From positions 1 to 40,282 of the forward strand of contig WQSB01000006.1 in NCBI GenBank assembly GCA_009788085.1: a stretch of DNA of 40,282 nucleotides, in the 5' to 3' direction. The translations under genes and the position numbers were made by a program. The notes under the pieces were generated by a model. That model was given only the letters and a program-made list of their open reading frames with translations. It was not told the DNA's origin and did not search any database. Origin of the DNA: Defluviitaleaceae bacterium (GTDB taxonomy: Bacteria; Bacillota; Clostridia; Lachnospirales; WQUN01). Position 1 is the first letter of the stretch. Each line of letters starts with the position of its first letter. Shown piece by piece: positions 1 through 8,952 of this stretch.

Positions 1-453
1 GCCGCCGTTAAAATAATAAACAAACCATTACGCGGTAAGGTGAAATCCGTACCAAACAAGGTAAACTGGAAGATGCCGGGGAAATACCTTGGATAAGTAT
101 ACGGAATCATGCCAAAAAACATAGGAATAAAAGCGGTAATAATCATAATTAATCCAATTGTTACCATAATACGTGCCATTGGACCGCTTTTCATTCTGCT
201 TACGATGAAAAAGTCAACTGCTCCGCCAAGCAAAAAGCAAAAACCAATGCCCGCAATGCCCGCAATCCACGGGTTAAAGCCCAAACGCATCCACATGTAT
301 GCAGCAATAAATGCCCCCACTGTTGCGGTAATACCCTGAGCAAAATTGGCAACACCAGCAGTTCTAAACGTTAGGGTGATACCCAATGTTGAAAGTGCTA
401 AAACCCCAATTGTTGGTAAAGTACTGAGAAATATTTGAAACAAAGACGCCAAA
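1..453 (-). CDS. Branched-chain amino acid ABC transporter permease, LivH-like (partial, runs off window; probable TTG start)
   Basis: Reverse-strand translation LASLFQIFLSTLPTIGVLALSTLGITLTFRTAGVANFAQGITATVGAFIAAYMWMRLGFNPWIAG...FGMIPYTYPRYFPGIFQFTLFGTDFTLPRNGLFIILTA is open to the window edge; FRTAGVANFAQG resembles LivH N-termini. Absent from the supplied ORF track because it is incomplete. Confidence 0.75.
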
Positions 454-557
454 ACTCATCAGCCCTTTCTTAAACATCAATATATCGTTTCCAACGAAAA
501 CGTCTATATCAATTGATTCATAACATAGGAAAATATCCATGTCAATAAACCATATAA

Positions 558-1529
558 TTACTTACCCAGTGGAAAATTGCACAGCACTTGCCGCCCGCCG
601 CCTAAATATTTTTTCTCTGTTTGGTTCTTTATGCAGCTCTCCTGCGCATAGGGGCAACGGTCATAAAATTTGCACCGGGCATCACTTGAATTTTTGCCCT
701 CTGCATCTTTTATTGTTCCGTCGTCTACCCATTTGTCGCCTATTTTTGGTACAGCGTTCATAAGCAACTCTGTGTATGGGTGCGCCGGAGAATCCATAAT
801 TTCCCGTGCAGGACCAAATTCTATCAAGCTCCCCTTGTAAAGAGTGGCAATATAGTCGGACACATAGTACGCCGTGGATAAATCGTGGGTGATATACACA
901 AACGATACTTGATATTTGTCCTTCAAATCGCGGAAGAGGTTGATAATATTCATCTTCATTGATGCATCAATAGCCGCAACGGGTTCATCTGCGATAATCA
1001 GCTTTGGGCGCGTTATAAGTGCCCTTGCAATGGAAATACGCTGAAGTTCACCTCCTGAGAATTGCGCGGGATATTTCTTTCTTACGTTCTCCAACGACAT
1101 CCCTACGCTTTTTAGCGTCTCGTCAATTAGGTTAGACGCATCAGTCCTGTTCTTACATATACCCAACCGCAACGCTGTATTATATAAGTAGGAATCCACA
1201 GGCTTGCGATGGGAAAATGTTTCATAAGGGTTCTGGAAAATCGGTTGCACATCCAGTCTAAACGACTTGGCATTGTATGCTCGTTTGTCTGAATAAGCTT
1301 TGCCGCGAAGGAAAATATCTCCCGCATCAGGGCGGTGCAAACGCAAAATCATTCTGCACAAGGTAGTTTTGCCGCAGCCGGACTCACCTACAACGGAAAG
1401 TATTGTCGGCTTGCCGCCTTCAATGGTAAGGCTGACATCATCCACGGCTACCAGCTTCTTGCCCGCAAGTAGCCCGCCTACGCGAAAAATCTTTGATACA
1501 TTTTTTATTTGAAGGAGATGTTCACTCAT
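558..1529 (-). CDS. Oligopeptide/dipeptide ABC transporter ATP-binding protein (OppF/DppF-like)
   Basis: Walker A GESGCGKTT, signature FSGGELQRISIARAL, Walker B LIIADEPVAAID, C-terminal oligo_HPY-type Cys region CKFYDRCPYAQESC. Confidence 0.92.
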   Translation of the reverse strand: MSEHLLQIKNVSKIFRVGGLLAGKKLVAVDDVSLTIEGGKPTILSVVGESGCGKTTLCRMILRLHRPDAGDIFLRGKAYSDKRAYNAKSFRLDVQPIFQNPYETFSHRKPVDSYLYNTALRLGICKNRTDASNLIDETLKSVGMSLENVRKKYPAQFSGGELQRISIARALITRPKLIIADEPVAAIDASMKMNIINLFRDLKDKYQVSFVYITHDLSTAYYVSDYIATLYKGSLIEFGPAREIMDSPAHPYTELLMNAVPKIGDKWVDDGTIKDAEGKNSSDARCKFYDRCPYAQESCIKNQTEKKYLGGGRQVLCNFPLGK

Positions 1530-2503
1530 ACGGCTGCCTCCTTTGCCACAATTTCATGACAAGCGGCAAAATGCCCGTCTTTAACCTCTGAAAACACAGG
1601 AGGTGTATTTTTGCACAACTCCGTTGCTTGCGGGCAACGTGGCGCGAAACGGCAGCCTTTCGGCGGGTCAATTAACAGAGGCGGTCTGCCGGGAATACCT
1701 TCCCTTGGGCGGCTGTCGCCTACTCTGGGCAAGGCGTTTACCAGCATTCGAGTATACGGATGCACAGGGTCGTTGAAAATTTTCTCGGTTTCGCCTATTT
1801 CAACCATGCTTCCCGCATACATAATGCCCATGCGCTTGGTAATTTGATAATGCACGCCCATGTCATGGCTTACCAACACCATTGTATTCTGAAACTGCTT
1901 CTGCAAGCGCATCAATAGCAGCAAAATATCTTTTTGCACCACCACGTCCAAAGCCGTTGTCGGCTCGTCCGCAAGCACAAGCTTGGGTGCCATAAAAGTA
2001 GCAAGTGCAATAATTACACGCTGGCGCATTCCGCCGGAAAGCTGAAATGGAAATGTGTCAAGCACATCAGGTGAAAGGTTTAACTCCTGCAAGTACCCGC
2101 CAACGCGCTTTAACACATTGTCCGCGCCTTCTTTTTTTAACTGCTTGCGGGATACTGAATCCAAAAATTGGTGTTTTAACCGCGCAATGGGATTAAGCAC
2201 AGACTGCGCGGCTTGCGGTACATATGAAATATTATCCCACCAAGTTTTTCTTATTTCCCCGGTTTCAAAGGACATAGCTTTTCCATCCTTTTCGGGTTCA
2301 AACACTACACGCCCTGCGTCTATTTGCAGCGGAGGGTCAATAATGTCATATAAAACCTTCAAAAGCGTGGTTTTACCACAACCTGACTCCCCTGCAATGC
2401 CAAAAATTTCATTTTTCTTAATCTCGAAGCTGACATTGTTAATAACATTAACCTTGCCGCCCAGAACTTTATAAGATGTAGATAAATTTTCAACCTTGAG
2501 CAT
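1526..2503 (-). CDS. Oligopeptide/dipeptide ABC transporter ATP-binding protein (OppD/DppD-like)
   Basis: Walker A GESGCGKTT, signature LSGGMRQRVIIALA, Walker B LVLADEPTTALD, CRFAPRCPQATELC; 4-bp overlap with the downstream ATPase gene. Confidence 0.92.
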   Translation of the reverse strand: MLKVENLSTSYKVLGGKVNVINNVSFEIKKNEIFGIAGESGCGKTTLLKVLYDIIDPPLQIDAGRVVFEPEKDGKAMSFETGEIRKTWWDNISYVPQAAQSVLNPIARLKHQFLDSVSRKQLKKEGADNVLKRVGGYLQELNLSPDVLDTFPFQLSGGMRQRVIIALATFMAPKLVLADEPTTALDVVVQKDILLLLMRLQKQFQNTMVLVSHDMGVHYQITKRMGIMYAGSMVEIGETEKIFNDPVHPYTRMLVNALPRVGDSRPREGIPGRPPLLIDPPKGCRFAPRCPQATELCKNTPPVFSEVKDGHFAACHEIVAKEAAV

Positions 2504-2504
2504 T

Positions 2505-3377
2505 CTACTGTCCCCTCCTTCTTGATAAATAATCGTTATAACCCGATATCAAGAGGAACAGACCGATAAACAAGAATACTAAAGCCACAATAGGCGAGCC
2601 AATCCAGTACCAATGCCCCATAAGCACGGCATTTCTGTCTCTTGCCCACTGAATCATGTTGCCCAAAGTCACCAAATTGGCAGGGGAAAGCCCTAAAATG
2701 GCAAGCCCTGATTCTGCGGCAATTGCGCCAAGGGTCGCATTCATAAAGGACACAAGCGACCACGTCATGGCATAGGGCAAAATTTCTGTAATGATAATTT
2801 GCGGGGTGCTTTCGCCTGAAAATTTAGCGGTGTATATGAAATCCCGCTCTTTGAGAGACAACGCCATAGAGCGCACCTGACGGCTGGGCCAAGCCCACCC
2901 GAAAATACTAAGCACTAACGCAAGCATAATAACACTTGCACCACCGCCAATAAGCGCGGTGATAAGAATAAGAATGGGCAAAGTAGGTATAACAATAAAA
3001 GTGTCTGTAATTGTGGAAATTACCCTGTCAACAACTCCGCCGGAAAAACCTGCCAAAAGCCCCATGAAAATACCGATTACAGTGCCTATAGTAGCTGCAA
3101 TAAGTCCCAGCGTTAGAGAGTTGCGAACAGCATTAACCAGCATCCAAAATGTATCCTGCCCAAGGGATGTTGTGCCAAGAAAGTTAGTTGCAGAGGGCGG
3201 TTGCAAGGGCAAGTATGAAAAATGGAAAAACGGGTTTGTATGAGGAATATTGCTAACCCCAAAGCCTAAAATCAGAAAAAAGAAGGTTATAAAAAGTCCA
3301 ATTTTAAAACGCATACCCGAATATTTCCACACATCCCTCAAGTTGCCGCCAAGCCTGCCTAAAAATGATTGTGACAT
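2505..3377 (-). CDS. Peptide ABC transporter permease (OppC/DppC-like)
   Basis: Multipass protein with NFLGTTSLGQDTFWMLVNAVRNSLTLGLIAATIGTVIG, a DppC/OppC-like N-terminal pattern; operon context. Confidence 0.9.
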   Translation of the reverse strand: MSQSFLGRLGGNLRDVWKYSGMRFKIGLFITFFFLILGFGVSNIPHTNPFFHFSYLPLQPPSATNFLGTTSLGQDTFWMLVNAVRNSLTLGLIAATIGTVIGIFMGLLAGFSGGVVDRVISTITDTFIVIPTLPILILITALIGGGASVIMLALVLSIFGWAWPSRQVRSMALSLKERDFIYTAKFSGESTPQIIITEILPYAMTWSLVSFMNATLGAIAAESGLAILGLSPANLVTLGNMIQWARDRNAVLMGHWYWIGSPIVALVFLFIGLFLLISGYNDYLSRRRGQ

Positions 3378-3389
3378 AAGCTCCCCCTC

Positions 3390-4421
3390 CTAGCTATAGC
3401 GTATCCGCGGGTCAAAGAACGGATACAGCAAATCTACCAACAGGGTTGCAACAGAAATTGCCACAATAGAAATGGTAATAGTCCCCATAATCATATTGTA
3501 ATCAGACTGCATGATGGCTTGTTGCACAAGAGTACCAACGCCGGGATAATTAAAAATAATCTCGGCAAGCAACGCGCCCGAAAACACACCGCCCAAAGCC
3601 AAAGCTAACGCGGTAACTTGTGTCAACATGGAGTTGCGGAAAATATATTTTCCGGCAATTTTGCTTTCGCTAATCCCTCTATAGCGGGCGTAGGAAACAA
3701 AATCATCTGAAGCTATGGAAGATGCAAGAGCCTTCATGGAAAGAATCCACCAGCCCACACCTATAAGTAAAATAGATAAAGCCGGCAAAATAGAAGAACG
3801 GATTAAAGAAGTAAACCAAACCCAAGGTCCCATGTGGAAAATGATATTTGACGTAAGCGGAAACCAGCCCAACAAAAACGCAAAAACAATCTGCAAAATC
3901 AACGCCACAAGGAAGTATGGAATGGGATAGATGAAAATAGCAACCATTTCCATAACCCGCGCACTGCGCTTGTCTTTGCGGAATCCTGCATAAAGCCCAA
4001 TTAAATTGCCCACAACCCACGCAATAAGAGTAGTAAACAGCGACAAAAACACCGTATAAGGCATTCTAACGGCAATAAGGTCCGTCACAGGAGTAGGAAA
4101 ATTCATTAATGAAGGACCAAAATCAAACCCTAAAAGACCGTTGCGCAAAAAATGTAAGTACTGAGTAAAAAGTGAACCTTCAAGCCCAAACTGCGCCTGT
4201 AAAGTAGCACGTATACTCTCCTGCATGGCAGGGTCCATATTTCCGTAAAGCATGGTCATTTGCATAACCAAGCCCTCAATAGGGTCAGACGGAAAGAACC
4301 GCGGTACAAAAAATAATATCGTAACACCAATCCAAATGGTTAATAAGCAGGTTAAAATTCGGATTATTAAAAATTTCCAGAACTTCAAACAAACACCTCC
4401 GTGTTGTACACGGGGCTGCAC
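3390..4421 (-). CDS. Peptide ABC transporter permease (OppB/DppB-like)
   Basis: Multipass protein; GALLAEIIFNYPGVGTLVQQAIMQSDYNMIMG is the OppB/DppB-type signature region. True start may be internal to the given ORF. Confidence 0.9.
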   Translation of the reverse strand: MQPRVQHGGVCLKFWKFLIIRILTCLLTIWIGVTILFFVPRFFPSDPIEGLVMQMTMLYGNMDPAMQESIRATLQAQFGLEGSLFTQYLHFLRNGLLGFDFGPSLMNFPTPVTDLIAVRMPYTVFLSLFTTLIAWVVGNLIGLYAGFRKDKRSARVMEMVAIFIYPIPYFLVALILQIVFAFLLGWFPLTSNIIFHMGPWVWFTSLIRSSILPALSILLIGVGWWILSMKALASSIASDDFVSYARYRGISESKIAGKYIFRNSMLTQVTALALALGGVFSGALLAEIIFNYPGVGTLVQQAIMQSDYNMIMGTITISIVAISVATLLVDLLYPFFDPRIRYS

Positions 4422-4455
4422 CTCTTTGATACAGCCCCATGTGCAAATTCAATTA

Positions 4456-6468
4456 CTACGAAGGAAAATGCGGAGTTATAAATGGAAGGAAGCTGTCAAA
4501 CACATGCCACCACCACCAAGGTCCGTTATAGGGGTTTGCCGCTGACGGGAAACCGCCCCAGAATGTGTTGTTGGTTGGTACAAATTTTAACCCCGAATGG
4601 AAGCCGATTGTTGGCAAGTCGTGCACGGCTACTTGGAAGAACTCAATGGCAAGTTCTGTTACACGCGGGTGTGTGGGCGGAAGAAGCTGCAACTCATGAA
4701 TAATTTCGGTTGCTCTTACATTATCCCAGCGCATACCCGCGCCCGTTGTCCAGTCGCCAACCGGTGTAATAAGATATCTGTCAAATGTTTGCACATTGCC
4801 GAACACGTTTTGTGTAAAGCAAGCCCATGGCCAGTATCCGTCAATTTGAAAGTTACCAAGACCCCAGTCAACTGCCCACGCGCCAATGGTTTTTCCGGCA
4901 AGTGTGGCGTTAAAGCCAAATTGTTGAAGCTGGTTAAAAGCTGCAATAACACTGCGCTCTGTTTGAAGCTCCGTACCGGCAAGGTAGGTTAGTTCCATCA
5001 CAAAGGGCTGACCTTCGAAGTGCCAGTTGTTGCCAACAAGTTCAAGCCCTGCCATGTGGAAAAGCTGCGTTGCCGCCGCAGGGTCATGAATCCATGTGCC
5101 GTAACCAAACATGTAGTACAGTGAAGCCGCGTCTGTGGGCAAATCATGCCCCATTGCGCGCAAAATGTTGGCTATACGATGCGCATATCCCCTGTCATAC
5201 GGGAAAATTTGCGTGCCGTCGGCAAGTGTAATATAAAAATTATCAATCCAATCCATCAAGTACGGACGATAGTACATATCCAAGAAGCCTGATGTCATGG
5301 TGAATATCGGGAACGGGCTGGCGCGCCCTGCTCCCTCAAAAATTGCAAGTGAAATCATGTCAAAATCAAGAGCCAAAGCTATACCCCAGCGGAAATAGCG
5401 ATTGTCAAAAGGTGCGATTGCGTGGTTAAACACCAGGCCTTTTGCAACGGGGTCGTCACTTGTGGCAAATGGGAAGCTGTCATACCATGCACCAACGGAG
5501 GTGTTATTCATTGCCATGAAAGTAAGCATTTCCAAAGAAACTTCCATCATAAGGTCGATTTCATTGTTAATCATTGCCATTTGCCTTGCGGTATCATCAC
5601 CAAAGGAACGGAAAAGAATATACCGTGCCTGAGGTTCCGCTCCTCCTGCAACAACGCTGGTTATACTGCGATACCAGTCGTCACGGCGTTGGTAAAGCAC
5701 CCATGTTCCCAACGGGTCAAAGCTGTGAACGGTGTATGCCCCTGCAACAACGGGGTTTGAATCGGCAAAAGCCGTTACATTGTCAATTTGGGAATAAATA
5801 TGTTCCGGCACAATGCGCAAGGCATTTCCGCCTACGGTTACACCAAGCTGGGTTGACATGTGCAGGTAAGGCCAGTTAGTTTCAATACGCACAACAAAGT
5901 CTTCTACTGCTTCAATAGAAGCAAATGCCATGTTGTAGTATGCTGAAACCCCGATGTCAGGGTCGCCTTTAATCATGTTCATGGTAAAAGCAACGTCGCG
6001 TGCCGTAAAGGGCATTCCATCGCTCCAATAGATGCCTTGGCGGATGTCAATGTAGTGGGTCATAAAGTCCGCGCTTGAACGTGGGAAACCTGCGGCAATT
6101 TCAGGGAACTGCTCACCTGTGATTGTGTTGATGTTCCAAAGGTTTCCCGTCAAAAGCTGAACAACGCCTGATGTAAGTGCAACACCACCGTTGAAAGTGT
6201 TAAAAACACCCGGGTTTTCAATGGGGAATTGCAGCTCAATAACAAGAGTGTCGCCTCTGCGTGTGCCAAGGAAGGTAGTAGTATCAGCCAACAAAGCCGC
6301 GCCCTCCGGCGGAGGAGTGGGGGTTGGTGCAGGTGTTGCTACGCCTCCCTGTTGTTGGGTAGCCGCCGGTGTTGGGGTAGGTGTTGCCGGCTCATTGTTA
6401 CCGCCGCAAGCTGCAAAAGCAGCCAACAGCACACATCCCATTAATAACATGCTGATTTTCTTCTTCAT
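4456..6468 (-). CDS. Extracellular solute-binding lipoprotein, family 5 (peptide/oligosaccharide ABC transporter)
   Basis: Lipoprotein signal MKKKISMLLMGCVLLAAFAACGG followed by a Thr/Pro-rich linker; body with DGMPFTARDVAFTMNMI (SBP_bac_5-like); immediately upstream of oppBCDF-like genes. Confidence 0.9.
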   Translation of the reverse strand: MKKKISMLLMGCVLLAAFAACGGNNEPATPTPTPAATQQQGGVATPAPTPTPPPEGAALLADTTTFLGTRRGDTLVIELQFPIENPGVFNTFNGGVALTSGVVQLLTGNLWNINTITGEQFPEIAAGFPRSSADFMTHYIDIRQGIYWSDGMPFTARDVAFTMNMIKGDPDIGVSAYYNMAFASIEAVEDFVVRIETNWPYLHMSTQLGVTVGGNALRIVPEHIYSQIDNVTAFADSNPVVAGAYTVHSFDPLGTWVLYQRRDDWYRSITSVVAGGAEPQARYILFRSFGDDTARQMAMINNEIDLMMEVSLEMLTFMAMNNTSVGAWYDSFPFATSDDPVAKGLVFNHAIAPFDNRYFRWGIALALDFDMISLAIFEGAGRASPFPIFTMTSGFLDMYYRPYLMDWIDNFYITLADGTQIFPYDRGYAHRIANILRAMGHDLPTDAASLYYMFGYGTWIHDPAAATQLFHMAGLELVGNNWHFEGQPFVMELTYLAGTELQTERSVIAAFNQLQQFGFNATLAGKTIGAWAVDWGLGNFQIDGYWPWACFTQNVFGNVQTFDRYLITPVGDWTTGAGMRWDNVRATEIIHELQLLPPTHPRVTELAIEFFQVAVHDLPTIGFHSGLKFVPTNNTFWGGFPSAANPYNGPWWWWHVFDSFLPFITPHFPS

Positions 6469-6631
6469 TTCTTACATCCCCTTTCTCAACTATCATAAAA
6501 AAATTAAACATTTTACCAATTGCACACAAGTTTTCTGCAAAAGCATTAGTAAAATCTAATGAAAATTATAAATCCGTCACGTGACACTGTCTATATTGAA
6601 TTTTTTATACCACCGATAATCATATGTTATG

Positions 6632-7690
6632 TCACCATTTTATTGTGGCAACGGTCTTAATAAGGTCGGCAGGTTTGTCAAGCATAAGCTGCAACATTTC
6701 AGGCAAGGCATCCAGCCCTTCAAAGCGGTGTGTCACAAGGGGGGCAGGGTCAACACGCCCGTAGTTAATCATGGAAACCATTTTTTCAATTTTCAGCCGT
6801 CCGCCATACATAAGACCGCCGTTGATTTGTTTATGCCCCATGCCAAGCCCCCATGCAACGCGGGGAATCTTGATGTATTCGCCCTTGTCGAGGTAGTTGA
6901 CATTTCCTATCTTTCCGCCGGGTTTAAGCATTTTTATTGCCTCGGCAAAAGTGTCATTTGTGCCGCCAGCGATTATTACTTTATCAACACCGCGCTTGTT
7001 TGTTAATTCGCGCACCTGCTTGTCAAGAGGACCGTCTTTGTAGCTGATGAAATCCGTCGCACCGTATTCCTTAGCCACTTTGATGCAATCGGGGCGAGTT
7101 CCGACACCGAATACACGTGACGCGCCGCTTAGTACCGCCGCACGCACTGCCATCAGCCCCACAGGACCAATGCCGATTATGCAAACTGTGTCACCGAATT
7201 CAATTTCTGCAAGTTCACAGCCATGAAAACCTGTGGGCATCATGTCCGAAACCATTGAGGCTACGCCTAAGTCCATGCCCTCCGGCAGGTGAACCAAGTT
7301 GCCGTCTGCGTCATTTACATGGAAAAACTCGGCAAACATGCCGCCTTTTTTGGAAAACGCAAGCCCGCCGAATAATCCGCCGCTGTGTACGGAATATCCT
7401 GCTTGTGAGGCTACATCGCTCCAATTGGGGGTGACGGCGGGAACTATTACCAAATCTCCGGGTTTAAAATCTTTTACAAGACTGCCAACTTCCATGACTT
7501 CGCCAACGCCTTCGTGACCCATTACAAGCCCGTTTCTGTGCGCGCCGTCCTCGTCCTCAACCCAGTGTACGTCGGAAGTACACAGGGAAAGGGCTATTGG
7601 ACGGCAAATGGCATCTAACGGACCGCAGATTGGGCGTTCTTTTTCTACCCAACCTGCTTTTCCTACACCTAAAACTGCAAACCCTTTCAT
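6632..7690 (-). CDS. Zinc-dependent secondary alcohol dehydrogenase, TbADH/CbADH-like (isopropanol dehydrogenase family)
   Basis: MKGFAVLGVGKAGWVEKERPICGPLDAICRPIALSLCTSDVHWV...MGHEGVGEV...VSDMMPTGFHGCELAEI...VTHRFEGLDALPE...LIKTVATI resembles clostridial secondary ADHs; catalytic Zn ligand pattern C / HE / D retained. Confidence 0.85.
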   Translation of the reverse strand: MKGFAVLGVGKAGWVEKERPICGPLDAICRPIALSLCTSDVHWVEDEDGAHRNGLVMGHEGVGEVMEVGSLVKDFKPGDLVIVPAVTPNWSDVASQAGYSVHSGGLFGGLAFSKKGGMFAEFFHVNDADGNLVHLPEGMDLGVASMVSDMMPTGFHGCELAEIEFGDTVCIIGIGPVGLMAVRAAVLSGASRVFGVGTRPDCIKVAKEYGATDFISYKDGPLDKQVRELTNKRGVDKVIIAGGTNDTFAEAIKMLKPGGKIGNVNYLDKGEYIKIPRVAWGLGMGHKQINGGLMYGGRLKIEKMVSMINYGRVDPAPLVTHRFEGLDALPEMLQLMLDKPADLIKTVATIKW

Positions 7691-7702
7691 GCCACATGCC
7701 CC

Positions 7703-8881
7703 CTACATTTCATTTTCGATAAGCATTGCAACGCCTTGACCGCCGCCGCAACAGAAAGCTATAACACCATAGCGGAGTTTTTGACGCATTAATTCTGTTG
7801 TCATTTTTGCAATCAAAATTCCGCCTGTAGCTGCAAGGGGGTGTCCAAGGGCAATCGCTCCGCCGTTTACGTTAAGTTTGTTCATGTCAACACCAAGCCC
7901 CTTCGCACATGCAAGGGTTTGAGCAGCAAAGGCTTCATTAAATTCAAATAGGTCAATATCGTTCAGGGACATGCCTATTTTTTCCAAAAGCTTTCTTGTA
8001 GCAGGGACAGGACCTATGCCCATAATATGAGGGTCTACACCTACTGCGGCATATCCGCGGATTGTTCCCATAATATTTGCACCAAGGGCTTTTGCCTTGC
8101 TTTTTTCCATAATAACTGCGGCACTTGCGCCGTCTGAAAACGGAGAGCTGTTTCCGGCAGTACATACTCCGCCTTCTACTCCGCTTACTACGGAAAGCTT
8201 GGCGAGGGCTTCAATGCTTGTGTCTTCACGCAGGGTTTCGTCTGTGCTTACTGTGGCTACTTTGCCTTTGCCGAGGTTGGTTTCAACCGTTACTGTAGTA
8301 TCCGCAAAATAACCTGCATTACGTGCTGCTGCCGCTTTTTTGTGGCTTGATACGGCAAATGCGTCGCATTCTTCACGTGTCAGATTATATTGTTTTGCCA
8401 AATTTTCGGCGGTAACAAGCATGTTCGGCTCGTTAAACTGCGGGGGAGATGTTGTGGGGGGCATTGGCTTGGGATAGGCAAGCGGGAAGGGTTGGTCAGG
8501 CTTATCGAAGACCCACGGACGGCGAGTATCTTGGTTTACACCGCCTATTAACACGCAGTCCATTTGCCCTGCTTCAATTAGCATGGATGCAAAGCCCGCT
8601 TCTGTGATGGTTGTACCGCATTGCTTGTCAATTGTTGTGGCGGGTACATGCACGGGAATTCCCGCCTCAAGTGCTGCATAACGCGCCATGTTATTGTACC
8701 AAAGCCCTGTCAGGTTTCCGAAGAAAATCTCGTCAATTTCACCGGGGTTTACTTTTGCTCTGCTTACGGCTTCCTTCATTACTAATGCTGCAAGGGAGCT
8801 GTGGGATGCACCCGCAAGCCCTCCTCTAAACCGTCCTACGGGGGTTCTTAATGCTGACACTACTACTGCTTCTCTTTTCAT
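7703..8881 (-). CDS. Acetyl-CoA acetyltransferase-like thiolase (divergent nucleophile motif)
   Basis: VSALRTPVGRFRGGLA N-terminus, NVNGGAIALGHPLAATGG and FCCGGGQGVAMLIE thiolase motifs; nucleophile region DKQCGTTITE. Confidence 0.88.
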   Translation of the reverse strand: MKREAVVVSALRTPVGRFRGGLAGASHSSLAALVMKEAVSRAKVNPGEIDEIFFGNLTGLWYNNMARYAALEAGIPVHVPATTIDKQCGTTITEAGFASMLIEAGQMDCVLIGGVNQDTRRPWVFDKPDQPFPLAYPKPMPPTTSPPQFNEPNMLVTAENLAKQYNLTREECDAFAVSSHKKAAAARNAGYFADTTVTVETNLGKGKVATVSTDETLREDTSIEALAKLSVVSGVEGGVCTAGNSSPFSDGASAAVIMEKSKAKALGANIMGTIRGYAAVGVDPHIMGIGPVPATRKLLEKIGMSLNDIDLFEFNEAFAAQTLACAKGLGVDMNKLNVNGGAIALGHPLAATGGILIAKMTTELMRQKLRYGVIAFCCGGGQGVAMLIENEM

Positions 8882-8901
8882 TCTGTTGCCTCCTTCTATA
8901 A

Positions 8902-8920
8902 GTAGGGGCTCTGCCCCTAC
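8902..8920. repeat. Short perfect hairpin (GTAGGGGC-TCT-GCCCCTAC), REP/MITE-fragment-like
   Basis: 8-bp perfect inverted repeat with 3-nt loop in the intergenic gap, followed by CGCTCCAGCGGG and GCGGGAATGAATCCCGC palindromic segments. Confidence 0.5.
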
Positions 8921-8952
8921 GACCCCGCCGCTCCAGCGGGAATGAATCCCGC

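Noticed and set aside
4482-5879. Several plus-strand ORFs (4482-4703, 4597-4992, 5402-5632, 5422-5760, 5574-5879)
   Set aside because: All are antisense to the clearly coding solute-binding-protein gene, lack RBSs and have low-complexity or implausible protein composition.
8921-8952. Thiolase-transporter gap as a riboswitch
   Set aside because: Only short simple palindromes are visible; no recognisable riboswitch core.
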